The translations under genes and the position numbers were made by a program. The notes below the pieces were generated by a model that worked only from the letters and a program-made list of their open reading frames with translations, made no database searches and was not told where the DNA came from. A stretch of DNA of 64,000 nucleotides from Chloranthus sessilifolius (taxonomy: Eukaryota > Streptophyta > Magnoliopsida > Chloranthales > Chloranthaceae), in assembly GCA_021018995.1 (NCBI GenBank), contig CM037590.1:87824097-87888096 (forward strand), read 5' to 3'. This document shows positions 21,221 through 33,337 of the stretch, one piece after another (positions within the stretch are counted from its first letter, which is position 1; the number at the start of each line of letters is the position of its first letter).

Positions 21221-23694
21221 CTAATAACTGGGGTCAAAATCTATATCATAAGTTGGTTCAATGGGATCAGAACTGGAGTCACTGTCAAAGTCAGAACTAG
21301 AATCAGTATTGGAGTCTGAACTCGATTTAGCCTTCTCCTAGATTGTGTTTTGCAGCTCAGTGTATTCCTCTGATTTGATCTTTTTGGTGAGGCCAATGTA
21401 CTTTCTAAGTCTAGTAGTCCTCAGTTTTTCCTGGTCAAGTTGTGCTTGCAACATGGTCACCTTGTGCTGCTCACTCTTAACCATCTGAAAAGTTTGACCC
21501 AGCAGGTCCTTCATTTTCTCTCTCTCAAATTTCATGAATAACTCCAATTTCCGAATCTGGTTTTCATAAGGGGTTCTAATGTAAGCTTGCAAATCAGCTA
21601 AACCCTTGAGGACATCTCGACAGATATATGGATTTTCTTCCATGGCCCTTTTGAGAGCGGCAAATCTGGGAATGGGAATGGAATGGTAGGGGACCAAAGG
21701 TATCCCAGCTTGGGAGTGGGAGAAGAGGGTTCAGAAGGATGACTTCAGGGTTGGTCTGATTGGCTTGATCAGAGAAAGTGAGGAGAGGTGAAGAGGACTC
21801 AACCAGAGGTACCTCAGGTTCAGTTTGGGTAGCATGGGCAGTAGTGGTGAGGGTGGGTAGATCAACCAATACTACCTCAGGTTCAGTTTGGGTAGCATGG
21901 TCATCAACAACAGGTACAGTGGTTAAGGTAGTTGTGTGGGATGTGGAGGCTAAGGTTTGGAGAAGGTCATTGGTCACAAACTGATTATCTATGTTGATCT
22001 GTAGTTGGGCTTGGATGGATTGGAGAGAGGTAAGTATTTGGCTAATTGATTCAGGTGTGGGTGAGGTATGGATAGCAGGGACTGGTAAAACTGAAGTGGA
22101 TGGTGGAGGTGCAATGGGTGAAATGGTTGTAAAGGGAGAAGTAGCCAAGTGAGTGAAATGAGGAGGGTCAGGTATAGGGACAGGTTCAAGCCCAACGTTT
22201 TCAAAAATAGACCCCATCAATGATGAATAAGCCTCTGTAGTGAAAAGCTCAGGTTCAGGGGTATGGGATACTTCAGGTGTGTGGGCTAAAGGAGCAGGTG
22301 AACTTGAGAGGCTTTGGAGAAGAGGAGTGCAAGGAAATTGTTCAATAAAATTTGTAGCCAAGTCTTGGGCATGGGTGGGAGAAATTGGTGGTGTGAGTAT
22401 GGTTGGAGTGGTTGGTGTAGAGGGGGAATCTGCAATTGGGATAATGGTGGGTATGGGAGATGGGACTGCTGGAATAGGTGAAGTGGCAGGAGCTGGACTA
22501 GGTGAGGGGGGTAAAATGCCAACTTCTTCAAGAATGGGTGCAGCTAAAGAGCTGGTCACCACAGGAAGGACAGCTTCTTCAAGAATGGGTGACTAAAGAG
22601 CTTTGGTCACCTCGTGGTCAGCAAAGCAGGTTCTAAGGGAGCTGCAGGGGTAGGTTCATGTATGGCAGGTCCACTAATAGCTGCAAATGCAGGCTCAGTA
22701 GCAATTGCAGGTGCAGGCTCACCTTCCTCTGTCAGTTTTTTCAGCATTGCTTGGCTTGTAGTCCAAGCCTTTTTCCCAAAAGTATGAGGAGCTATGACTT
22801 CAAATGGCTCCTGGTCATCAATGTCAAACTTAGCTCTTAATAGGGCTGTGATCAGTCTACCAAATGGGATTCCAGCTAATTTCTGCTCCTTTTTCAACTT
22901 GGCACTAATATCAGCCATGGCTTCAAAAATTAACATAGAGGCATTGAAAAATTGCCCCTTAGAAAAATGAAAGAGAGCCTCTAAAATTGGTGTCCTCCTT
23001 TCTTGGCTGTGCCCGGTGACGTAAAAACTTCCCCTCAAAATTGAATCCATCAATAAAAGTTGAGGTGCTAGGTCTCTCCTCATTATGGATTGTCCAGTTC
23101 CAACGATCCCTTGGGTTAGATGTGCAGCCATTTCTCTGAAGGAGGCTACTTCTGGTGCAGCCAATGGACCAGAAGGATCATATTGAAAAGGTATCCCCAA
23201 AGCATTCCCAATGTCTTCATATGTGGCAGTTAGATCACAATCATCAATAAAGATAACAAGAGTAAGGACATCAGCATCTTTTTCTGTCACTTTTACCAGG
23301 TTTTGGTACCATAATTTCACCATTCGCGGATAAATTTTCTCTGGCAGAGGGGTAAGGATATTGCTCAGTGAGGCATCCATCATGTATCTTAAGGATAGCT
23401 GACAGTCTGGTTTGTTGACGAAAAAAGTTTCGTCCATGATAAGCTCAAGAATCAGCTTCTGAGCTTCAATGAATGGATTTGGCAGTACCAAATGCATAGG
23501 CAGAGGAGGAAGCTCAAGCTCAGGACTAGCAACTGCAGGGATGGGTTCCTCATGTCTAACTTTCTTTCCTTTCTCAATCTTATCAGCTTTATCCATTGAT
23601 AGTTTTCTTTTGGCTGAAGTTTTGGTTTTTCCTTTTGGGGTTGGTTTGCTAATTTTCTTAGCGTAAGATTTCCAGGATTTTTCGCTTTTCCCAT
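21221..23694 (-). pseudogene. Element C 3' ORF (about 800 codons, few breaks)
   Basis: It starts at an ATG at 23694 (GKSEKSW... after correcting one base near the start), with a Lys-rich N-terminus (KKISKPTPKGKTK, KTSAKRKLS). The core (22607-23596) has YPRMVKLWYQNLVKV, GTGQSIMRRDLAPQ and GHSQERRTPILEAL, homologous to A, D and F. Next is a long Pro/Ser/Thr stretch (21594-22562), then a charged helical segment likely to form a coiled coil (21338-21697, ELFMKFEREKMKDLLG), and a Ser/Asp-rich tail after a stop at about 21338. There are frameshifts near the start and near 22600. No signal peptide or membrane span is visible. Expected product: a nuclear or particle-associated protein of unknown role. 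Confidence 0.75.
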
Positions 23695-24509
23695 TCTAAA
23701 GTTGTGTATAAAAATGCCCACAACAAATGCTGACACAAAATCAAACTTTGCAAATGATAAATAGAGGAAATGCACAGAAAAATACCGAAATCTAGGGTTT
23801 TGGTTGAACATGTTGCTTGCTCTCTGAAATCCACCAGACCAGAAGCTAAAATCCCTCTCTTCAAGCTCAAATGATCGAACAAATGTGAAGAAAAGTGTGG
23901 CTGAATTCTAAAATCACGCAAGGAAAGAAAGAAATGGGGTTTCTGTGGAACAGGACGTTCTCAGAAAACTTTCGAATATGAAACCCTTACTTCGAAAGGG
24001 TTTAAATATGCTCAAAGTTATTTTCGCAAAGTCATTTTTAAGTTTTCGAAAAGTTCCAAAACAGTCCTTTTTTCAACAGAGAATGGCATCAGTACCATTC
24101 GAAAAGCTAATAGCTTCAGAAACAACTTTTCAAAAAGCAAATGGCTTCAGAAACAACTTTTCGAAAAGCAAATGGCTTCAGAAACAACTATTCGAAAAGC
24201 AAATCATTGCTTTCGAGCAGTTTGTTACAAATCCAGATCCTTTTCGAAAAGTAAATTGAACTTTGCAAAAAGACAATTTTTACTTTGCGAATTAATTTTT
24301 CACATATTTAAACTTCTCGAAAAGAGAACAAACATGAATAAAAACAGAGAAATAGAAAACTATGCAAAAACTATAGAACAAAAACATATTGTACAGTTGT
24401 ATACCATCAGATTTGGGGAGGTTCTTGATGATAGATGGGCAGCATAGGCTCCTAGGTATTTTCAATGCATGGTTTGAGCCTCTGACCATTTACTTTCAAG
24501 ATTCTTCCA
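23695..24509 (-). promoter_or_regulatory. Element C INT-to-3'ORF gap with TTTTCGAAAAG motif cluster
   Basis: From about 23970 to 24320 there are around a dozen TTCGAAAAG words, several in a 31-bp tandem repeat (24106-24198). No gene is present. The cluster lies upstream of the 3' ORF in transcript sense, matching the position of motif clusters in B, D and F. Confidence 0.75.
24106..24198. repeat. 31-bp tandem repeat carrying the C motif, 3 copies
   Basis: Units start at 24106, 24137 and 24168 with core 'gcttcagaaacaacttttcg'. Each unit contains one TTTTCGAAAAG word (the first decayed to TTTTCAAAAAG, the third to TATTCGAAAAG). Confidence 0.9.
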
Positions 24510-25782
24510 TTACTTGGGTCTTGTCAATACTGAAGTCATGAATGACACAGTATATGGCCCTTCCCATCTGGATCTCAGCTTTCCAGGAAAAAACTTAAGT
24601 TTTGAGTTAAATAGCCATACCTTAGAGCCAGTTGTGAACTCTTTTCTCAACAAATTTTTATCATGGAAGGCTTTGACTTTCTCTTTGTAAGATCTAGAAT
24701 TGGTGTATGCATCCATTCTCAGCTCCTCCAACTCAACAAGTTGCAGTTTCCTATGATTACCAGCAGTAGTCAGATCCATGTTCAATGTTTTAATAGCCCA
24801 AAAGGCTTTATATTCTATCTCCACTGGTAAATGGCATGCTTTGCCATAGACCAACCTGAATGGGGACATGCCAATTGGGGTTTTATAGGCTGTCCTATAT
24901 GCCCACAATGCATCATTCAAAAAAGGACCAATCCTTTCATCCTTCTTCACAGTCTTTTCCAAGATATGTTTGATTTCTCTATTGAAATTCCACTTGTCCA
25001 CTGGTTTGTGGATGATATGGAGTAGCTACTCTATGAGTCACAGAATATTTTTTCAATAAAGCTTCAAAATGTTTATTATAAAAATGGCTTCCCCCATCAC
25101 TGATAATAGCTCTGGGAAAATCAAACCTGGAAAAAATGTGATCCTTTAAAAATTTCAGAACCACTTTGTGATCATTGGTTTTAGTGGCTGTGGCTTCAAC
25201 CCATTTGGATACATAATCCACTACTAAAATAAAATTACACCATTGGAAGGAGGAAAGGACCCATGAAGTCTATCCCCCAAATATCAAACAATTCAACTAC
25301 CTATTTGGGCTGTAAAGGCATTGTGTTTCTCTTGGAAATCCTGCCCAATTTTTAGCAGATCTGGCACGTCTTACAGTGCTGCAGAGTATCTTTGAAGAGT
25401 CTAGGCCAATAAAATCCTGCAAAACCTTTGCAATTTTGTTTCCACTAAAATGACCTCCACAGGCCTGTTCATGACACATAGAAAGTATGCTATGAAATTC
25501 TTCTTCAGGGACACATCTTATTATTTGGTCTGCACAAATCTTAAACAGATAAGGATCTTCCCAAATAAAATGTTTAACCTTTGAGAAGAAAAGATCTTTA
25601 TCCATTTTATTCCAATGTTGAGGAATTCTTCCAGTAGCCAAAAAGTTAACTATGTTTGCAAACCAAGGGGTGTGTATACTAATAGCAAAAAGTTGCTCAT
25701 CAGGGAAAGATTCATTAATAGGCAGCCTGTCAATCTCAGCAGTTAAAATTCTAGACAGGTGATCAGCCACCACATTCTCCAC
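24510..25782 (-). pseudogene. Element C integrase, broken
   Basis: Pieces at 25297-25782 ([23 protein letters not shown]), 24979-25221 ([37 protein letters not shown]) and 24510-25001 ([35 protein letters not shown]) cover all domains including the three acidic sites. Breaks are a frameshift near 25000, one near 25225, and one near 25340. The C-terminus after GPYTV is frameshifted. Confidence 0.88.
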
Positions 25783-26304
25783 ACCCTTTTTATCTTTGAT
25801 CTGTAAATCAAATTCCTATAATAGGAGGATCCACCTGATTAATCTTGGTTTGGTGTCCTTCTTAGACAGAAGGTATTTCAAGGCAGAGTGGTCAGTGAAC
25901 ACCATTATTTGTGAACCCAAGACATATGACCTGAATTTCTTTAAAGCAAAAATAATTGCCAGCAGCTCCTTCTCAGTTGTTGTGTAATTGAGTTGTGTAT
26001 CAATCATTGATCTATTAGCATAAGTTATGACATGAGGCAGCTTATCCTTTCTCTGTCCAAGGACAGCTCCCAAAGCATAATCTGATGCATCACACATCAG
26101 TTCAAAAGGCAGTGAATAATCTGGAGACTGTAATATTGGAGCTGAAATCAAACAGTTTTTTAAGAATTCAAATGCCTTCATATATTCATTGTTGAAAACA
26201 AAAGGGACATCTTGGCACAATAAATGACAAAGAGGCTTGGTTATTTTACTGAAGTCCTTAATGAACCTTCTGTAAAATCCAGCATGTCCCAGAAAACTTC
26301 TGAT
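25783..26304 (-). pseudogene. Element C RNase H
   Basis: The 134-codon stretch (25816-26220) has [29 protein letters not shown] and VFTDHSALKYLLSKKD, a full RNase H core. A stop before EFDL near 25815 and one near 26304 (Gln or Lys codon to stop, after KTVK) separate it from INT and RT. Confidence 0.9.
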
Positions 26305-28017
26305 CTATTTAACAGTTTTGAGAGGTGGTAAATGCGCAATTAAATCAATTTTTGCTCTGTCTACCTCAGTGCCCTTGTGGGAGACAACATGGCCAAGGAC
26401 AATGCCCTGGGTGACCATGAAATGGCTCTTCTCCCAGCTCAAAAGTAGATTGGTTTCTTCACATCTCTGTAACACCAATTTGAGATGATGTAAACACTGG
26501 GCAAAACTGTCTCCATAGATTGAAAAATCATCCATAAAAATCTCCATAAATTGGTCAATCATATCAGAGAAAATGGAGTACATGCATCTTTGAAAGGTAG
26601 CAGGAGCATTACAAAGACCAAAAGGCATTCTCCTATAGGCAAAAGTGCCAAAAGGGCAAGTGAATGTGGTCTTTTCCTGATCTTGTGGGTACACAGGAAT
26701 CTGGTTGTAACCAGAGTAACCATCAAGAAAGCAGTAATAAGCTTTTCCTGCTAGCTTATCTAAAATCTGATCAATGAATGGGAGAGGGAAATGGTCTTTT
26801 CTAGTCATTGAATTTAATTTTCTGTAATCAATACAGACCCTCCACCCAGTTATTTGTCTGGTTGACATAAGCTCACTAGAATCTGAGGTTACAACAGTGA
26901 TCCCAGATTTCTTAGGTACCACCTGTGTAGGTGCCACCCAAGCTGAATCTGAAATGGGGTAAATGACCCCTGCATCCAACAACTTAACAACCTCTTTCAT
27001 GACCACTTCTTGCATATGAGGGTTCAACCTCCTTTGCATTTCCCTAGAAGGCTTTGCATCTTCTTCCAAATGGATTTTATGCATGCAAACAGCTGGACTG
27101 ATTCCTCCCAAATCAGCAATAGTCCAGCCAATTGCCCTTCTATGTTGTTTCAAAACAATCAACAGCTCTTCCTCTTGCTCCTTTGTGAGGGAGGAAGAAA
27201 TAATCGCAGGCAATGATTTATGGTCTCCTAAAAACACATATTTCAAATTTTCTGGCAACTGCTTCAGTTCTAAATCAGGTGGGCTGAGAAAAGAAGGTAG
27301 CAAAGGTACCTTAGCTGTTTGTGGAAGGGGAAGAATAGCAGGTTTCCAAGAAGAGAAACTTGCTGATTGATTATGAGTTCCTTGCACAGCATTTACTTCC
27401 TCAGACTTTGAGGTACAAAATGTTTCTTCCTCGGAATTTCCCCAAGCATCTTTAGAATCTGTGGTTAAATCTTCACACTGCAAAAACTGTTGTAAAGTCC
27501 CTTCCACCAGTTCATCCAATAGATCAACATGAAAACATTCCTCAGAGCTGAATTGAGGCTGTGTGACTGCATTATAAACATTTAATTTCACCTTCATATT
27601 TCCAAAAGAGACTTCCATAATACCAGACCTGCATTGAATGCAAGCATTTGCTGTAGCCAGGAATGGTCTTCCCAAAATGACGGGGATGGAAGTTTTGCTT
27701 TTTGTAGGTTCCATGTCTAAAACTAGAAAATCAGCAGGATAGAAAATTTTATCTACTCCCACCAATACATCCTCAATCATCCCAACTGGCTTTCTTTCAG
27801 ATCTGTCTGCTAGTTGTAACACCACATGAGTGGGTTTTAATTCTCCCAAACCTAGTTTCTCATATACAGAATATGAAAGTAGGTTGACACTAGCACCCAA
27901 ATCTAATAAAGCCTTTTCAATGGTATGTTCCCCAATAATGCAATGGATTGTGGGGATTCCAGAATCTTGAAGTTTAGGAGGTGTGGTAATAGACAACACC
28001 TGATTAACTCTTTCCAC
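26305..28017 (-). pseudogene. Element C protease and reverse transcriptase, one long open stretch
   Basis: These 570 codons are the longest open stretch in the window. Protease: ALLDLGASVNLLSYSVYEKLGL with catalytic Asp, VILGRPFLATANACIQC. Linker: LPENLKYVFLGDHKSLP. RT: KIHLEEDAKPSREMQRRLNP, WVAPTQVVPKKSG, WRVCIDYRKLN, FLDGYSGYNQIPVYPQDQEK, FGLCNAPATFQRCM, FMDDFSIYG, LLSWEKSHFMVTQGIVLGH. All catalytic residues are present. Stops lie on both sides (28047 and 26304), so the polyprotein cannot be made without readthrough. The first ATG is internal. Confidence 0.93.
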
Positions 28018-29904
28018 AGCAAAGACCTTGGATAACTGTATCCTAGACTATCTTTTGTGAGTGCAAATATCTTTCAAAAATTTTGTGTATGCTGGAATTT
28101 GTTTGATTGCATCAAGCAAAAGTAGATTTATCTTGACTTGCTTGAAAGTCTCCATCATTTCATCTATTTTTGTGTTCCCTTTATCAAAAGGGGATACAGA
28201 TTTCATGGCATGAGGATATGGTAAATGAGGAACTAGTCCTTCATTTACAGCTTTAGAAGCATTATCAAAATCTTTTTGATTTTTTATTTTTTCATTTTTT
28301 TGATTTTTCTGAGGTACATCAGCACCCCCACTGCTAACATTATGTTGCTCCTGCTGCATATCTTTATCATTTTCCTCACTTTTTTCTTCTTTAGTACCCA
28401 TTTTGTTATTTATAATTCTTCCACTTCTCAAAGTTGTGACAGTTTTTACTTCTTCATGTGAAATAGAAGCCTCTCCAACCATGAACTGTCCTTTGGGATT
28501 ATTCAAAGGTTGGCTGGGTAACTTTCCTTCCTCTCTTTTGGCCAAAGTATTTGAAAGCTAGCCCAATGTTTTTTCAATCTTCTTTATGCTCTGACTGTGA
28601 AAGTTCACAGTCTGAGTTAAAGATCCTAAATTCTGGAGTGAATTTAGGACTTGATCTTCAAAAGAAGGGGACCTAGAAGGGATTTGAACTTGAGCAGATT
28701 ACTGTACAGGTTGTTGTGGAATGGGCTGCTGAAAATTTGGCTTGGCATAAAAATTCTGCTGATAAGGCTGAGCAGTTTTGAAAGGCATTTAGTTCTTTGG
28801 TTGCTGCTGCTGTTGTGATTGATAATTCCCCTGGCTCCACCTCAAATTGGGGTGCCCTCTCCATGGATATTCATTTGACTGCATCTGTCCAAATGATTGG
28901 GCAGCATGACCTTGTTCCACCACTAGATCTGGAAACTGTGGTACAACAGGATATTGGTCAAGTGAATGAGTAGGGGACTGGCATATCAGACATGCCTCCT
29001 CTGCTTTTGCAACCATTGGATTTTTAAGTGAGTCCATCAATCTATCAAACTTTGTGGTTAAATTATCCATCTTTCTTTCCAACTCATTCACCTCATAAAT
29101 CTTTCCTTTGGTGGTTTGCTGATTGTTCAACCTAGCAGGATTTTCAATATCTCTTGACAAAGATTCCTGTTGAGTTGAGTTTTCACCAATTACTTCAAAT
29201 AAGTCCCAAACCTCCTCAACTATTTTTTGCAAGTAAGTGCCTCCACAGGAAGCATCTACCATATTCTTGCCTTTTTGATCAATTCCTTGATAGAAGCTTT
29301 GAACAAGCTGCCATCGGAGAATTTGATGATGAGGACATTGCCTTAAAAGTTCTTTAAATCTTTCCCATGCTTCATGGAAAGTTTCAGTTGAGTTTTGTGA
29401 GAAGGAAATAATACTTTGTCTCAATTGACTTGTTTTAGACATTGGAAAGTATTTGGCTAAAAATTGACACTGCAAATCATTCCAAGAAGTGATACTATTT
29501 GGTGCTAACATAGACAACCATGCTCTAGCTTTGTCCTTTAATGAAAAAGGAAAGAGCCTAAGCTTGGTTGCCTCTGGACCAAGTCCAGCTATGTTGAATG
29601 TGGTGCAAAGAGACAAGAATTCATCCACATGTTTGTATGGATCTTCCTTACTCAACCCATGGAAGGAAGGAAGCATTTGGATAGTCGATGATTTGATCTC
29701 ATAATTTCCTTCAACAGTAGGAAATTGAATGCAAAAGGGAGAATTATAAGCACCAGGTGCAAAGTAATCCCTCAAAAGTCGAGGTTCTTCACCCATAGTA
29801 ACTGTTTCAGCAGAATTCTGTGTTTTTTGTCTGGTTAGTAATAGCCTTTCAACTTCTAAATTTAGAGGGACAATCTCAGGGCTGAGAGTCCTCCTACCAA
29901 ACAT
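28018..29904 (-). pseudogene. Element C gag, nearly intact 5' two-thirds
   Basis: A 371-codon stretch starts at ATG 29904 (MFGRRTLSPEIVPLN) and runs through MLPSFHGLSKEDPYKHVDEF, ARAWLSMLAPNS, FLAKYFPMSK, MVDASCGGTY to a stop at 28789. The zinc knuckle reads CLICQSPTHSLDQY: the last Cys of C-x2-C-x4-H-x4-C is Tyr (a TAT codon, one G-to-A change), so RNA binding is probably impaired. Further stops near 28700 and 28560 and the piece 28048-28545 complete the linker to protease. Confidence 0.9.
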
Positions 29905-30079
29905 ACAACACAGAACAGAGAATCAGATTATGCACAGCAAACCTTCAGAATTCCTTTTGAAGTAGATTCCCTTCTTCAAAACGGATATGAATAACTGCAC
30001 AGATATAAACAATAGAATAGTTTAGCACTGATGTAAAAATAAAAATGGAAACTTAGGTCTACCTATTTTAAAACAAATT

Positions 30080-30096
30080 CCCCGGCAGCGGCACTA
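30080..30096 (-). other. Element C primer-binding site (tRNA-Asp)
   Basis: On the minus strand TAGTGCCGCTGCCGGGG, three mismatches to the plant tRNA-Asp complement. It lies 6 bp from the LTR. Confidence 0.85.
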
Positions 30097-30102
30097 AAAA
30101 CT

Positions 30103-31936
30103 TGTTGGCTTCTCTAGTGTGCATGATTTATTTGTGTTTTGAAAACAGATTTGCAACTGCTAAGTTATACTGAATCTGGATCATTAAAAAGAGTAAAGAA
30201 ATATCAGCACAGAGAGAAGTGAATTAGCCTGCAAGATCAGGGCCAATTGTAGCAAGTTTTAAATGTAAATGAGTAAAAGATCGTCCACAGCGAATTTGTT
30301 TAAAATGCAAGATAAACCTCCAGATCTGGCCTCTTATCCTATCTACAAAGCACATAAGATGGGAGGTTAAATTTGTCACATTAACTAAATGATAAAAGTA
30401 AAAGTTAAACTATATGATCCAGATCTGAGTTGGGGGAATTTTGATATAAACTTATAAAAAATGGAGAAATAATATCTAACTTTGATTTGGTCCTTGAAAC
30501 AAAATGAGAATGACTGCAGATCAAATGAGAGATGATCCAATCTTCATCTGGCTACAAGCACAGATGTAAGAGAAATAAATCTAACTCAAGGATTAGATTT
30601 AGGCTTATGGCTATGGTCTGTCCACATCAATGGCCACAGACCATCTAATAGTCTTTAATCTAAACCCTTAATTTAGAACAAGAAATATCACTACAAATGC
30701 TGTGAGAGATTAGGTTACAAACACTAATTCCCACAGGGTTAATAAATCACGGGAAATTGCATGAAAAATAGTAAATCTAAAGGAGTCTAATGCAATAAGG
30801 AGATCAGAGGGAACCCTTAACACGAATCCAATTGAGAATGTACGGTTTACAACAACCTTTTCAAATTCACCTTAAACAGCTCTCAGATTTGTAGTCTTGA
30901 ATACAATTCTCTTTTGAATTACAGAGGTATCTCACAGCTCTCAATTGCAAGTAAAAGTTAGGCTATTACAGGGGTTTCAGACAAACTAGCTGATTTGAAA
31001 ATGGGGGAGTAGGAATGAAACTCAAAATTTGGATACCCAAATTGGGCAAATGGTTCATCTATTTATAGTTTTCCCCAGGTCTAGCTCAGATGCGTATCGA
31101 CTAATCAGAAGTGCTCAGATCTGTATCAACCAATGGTAGTCGAGCACAAGGATCCAGATCTATTCTGGCCAATCAGAATTGCTCGATCTAGTTCAGCCAA
31201 TCAGGCGACATAAGCATCAATTATGTTATGCAATTTGAAAATCTGTTAGAGCTTCTAGAAGTTCCCGCCAAGTGATTTCATCTCCGAGTGCTCACATGGG
31301 GTGGAATATGCCTTCGCTTCATGCTTAGAATCTTTTGGAATGTCCCTAGGTTTTTAAATGCATTGGGACGCGTGAAAAAGATTACTGAATTACCCTTGCA
31401 AAAGCTAGGAATCTCCAAAATACCATTTCGCATAGTTTAGGGGACTTTTCGCAAGGTACTGTGACTCCTGAAGCTCTTTTCGCAAAGTTCAGGTTCGGTT
31501 CGCTAGGAGTTCTCTTCTTTTCAAATAGGTCAATCATCCTTTCGAAGAGTTCTGGTGCTCTTTGAAAACTAAGCCTGGAGCTTTTAGTTCTTTTCGCAGA
31601 GTTCAAGTTCTTTTCGAAATGTTCAGATTCTTTTCGAAAAGTACTCTGTAGTGCATTTTTCTGTTCGAATTGCTCCACATTTCTTTTCTGGGTTGAGACC
31701 AGGTCTTTTCCTCTTCAGTTCAGGCATTTTAACAGGTAGTGAGGTTGTCCCTTCTCTTTCTTCCTTTGGATCGACATGGATTATCTTCTTTTTGGCACTT
31801 TTAGGCTGCTTTCATGGTTAAGCCTGTCTTTATTGTTAGCTGTAACACAAGCACTTAAAACACTTATTTAGTTCTCTCAAGGGTCTATCAAGGCCTAGGT
31901 TAAAGGGTGGAAAATGGTATTTTCTAGTTCTCAACA
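30103..31936 (-). repeat. Element C 5' LTR (1834 bp)
   Basis: It matches 17640-19510 with scattered substitutions and two deletions (near 30320 and 30870). The TTCGAAAAG words at 31450-31640 repeat the array in the other LTR. The 32-nt hairpin (30613-30644) has 9-bp arms ATGGTCTGT and ACAGACCAT, perfectly paired here. Confidence 0.94.
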
Positions 31937-31941
31937 CTTGT

Positions 31942-32680
31942 CCAAGATTTAATCTATGAAGGGCAGTGGGAAGTGATCCTTGCTAGTTTTCTCATTGATC
32001 TTTCGATAATCTATGCATACCCTCCACCCAGTGGTCTGTCTGGTTGGAATCAACTCACCTGAGTCTGCTTCCATTACTGTGATCCCGGATTTCTTGGGTA
32101 CTACCTGGGTAGGTGCCACCCATTGAGAATCCGAGATAGGGTAAATTATCCCAGCATTGAGGAGTTTGACTACCTCCTTCATCAACACTTCCTGCATGTG
32201 TGGGTTGAGTTTCCTTTGCATCTCTCTAGAAGGTTTAGAGCCTTCCTCAAGATGGATTTTATGTATGCAGACAGTATGATTGATCCCCCCTAAGTCTGCA
32301 ATGGTCCATCCTATTACCCTCTTATGCCTTTTTAGCACACAAAGTAGCTCTTTTTCCTGCTCAAGGGTGAGGGAAGAAGAAATTATCACTGGCAATTTGT
32401 TATTGTCTCCTAAAAAGGCATACTTCAAAGATTTTGGGAGCTGGTTTAACTCCACATCTGGGGGGCTGATGAGGGAAGGCAGTAGGGGTGTCTTAGAGGG
32501 TGGTGGAAGAAGTAACAGAGCAGGCCTCCATGGGTGATGTTGTGTTAGCTTTGCTTCAAAGGATACACTTTTCACATGTTCAACCTCAGAGGTGGAGGTT
32601 TTCTTTTCCTCTATTTTTTGCCATACTTTGTCAAAAACATTAGACTACTCATTATCATGTAGCTACGTATCCAAATTCTC
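31942..32680 (-). pseudogene. Element B reverse transcriptase, 5' part, and PR-RT linker
   Basis: The piece 31949-32575 has LPKSLKYAFLGDNNKLP, KIHLEEGSKPSREMQRKLNP, WVAPTQVVPKKSG, WRVCIDYRKINEK, DHFPLPFID. It runs straight into the right-hand cttgt of the C insertion; joined across C it continues at 17639. The linker at 32576-32680 contains stops. Confidence 0.9.
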
Positions 32681-33337
32681 TTACACAACCTCATCTATCA
32701 CATCTATGGAAAAACAGTCTTCATTGAGATAGGGTTGATTAGCTGAGGTGTACACATTCAATTTAACCTTCATGTTCCCAAAGGATACTTCCATGACTCC
32801 TGACCTACATTGTATACAAGCATTAGCTATGGTAAAAAAGGGCCTTCCTAATATTACAGGTATGGAAGTAGCACACTTGCTTGGTTCCATGTCCAGCACC
32901 AGAAAGTCAGCAGGGTAAAAGAATTTGTCATTCCCAACCAAAACGTCTTCAATGATCCCCACAGGCTTCCTTTCAGATCTATCAACTAGTTGTAGGACCA
33001 CATGTGTGGGCTTCAATTCTCCTAATCTCAGCTTCTCATATACTGAATATGGAAGCAAGTTCACACTAGCTCCCAGATCTAACAAAGCCTTTTCAATGGT
33101 ATGATCCCCAATGATGCAAGGGATAGTGGGGACTCCAGGGTCCTGGAGTTTGGTTGGGGTGGCTATGGTCAATATCTGCTTCACCTTTTCTGCCAAAAAG
33201 ACCTTCTTGGATAAGTGTATCCTAGATTGTCTTTTATGGGTGCACAGGTCTTTTAAGAACTTGGCATAGGCTAAAATTTGCTTGATTATATCAAGTAAAG
33301 GCAAGTTGGTCTTTACTTGCTTAAAAGTTTCCATCAT
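32681..33337 (-). pseudogene. Element B aspartic protease
   Basis: Open for 218 codons: KALLDLGASVNLLPYSVYEKL with catalytic Asp, VILGRPFFTIANACIQC, and the tail YLNEDCFSIDVIDEVV. The upstream part (MMETFKQVKTNLPLLDIIKQI) belongs to the gag-PR junction and is conserved in all copies. An in-frame stop follows near 32680. Confidence 0.9.

Larger units (their letters stand above)
17640..31936 (-). mobile_element. Element C: full-length Athila-type element inside the RT of B
   Basis: It is bounded by LTRs 17640-19510 and 30103-31936 with a perfect cttgt duplication (17635-17639 and 31937-31941). It keeps every part: tRNA-Asp primer site, gag, PR, RT, RNase H, INT, motif gap, 3' ORF, 3' UTR and PPT. 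It is 14.3 kb. The LTRs are closely similar, with two deletions of about 14 and 21 bp in the right copy. Its family motif is TTTTCGAAAAG. Confidence 0.95.
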
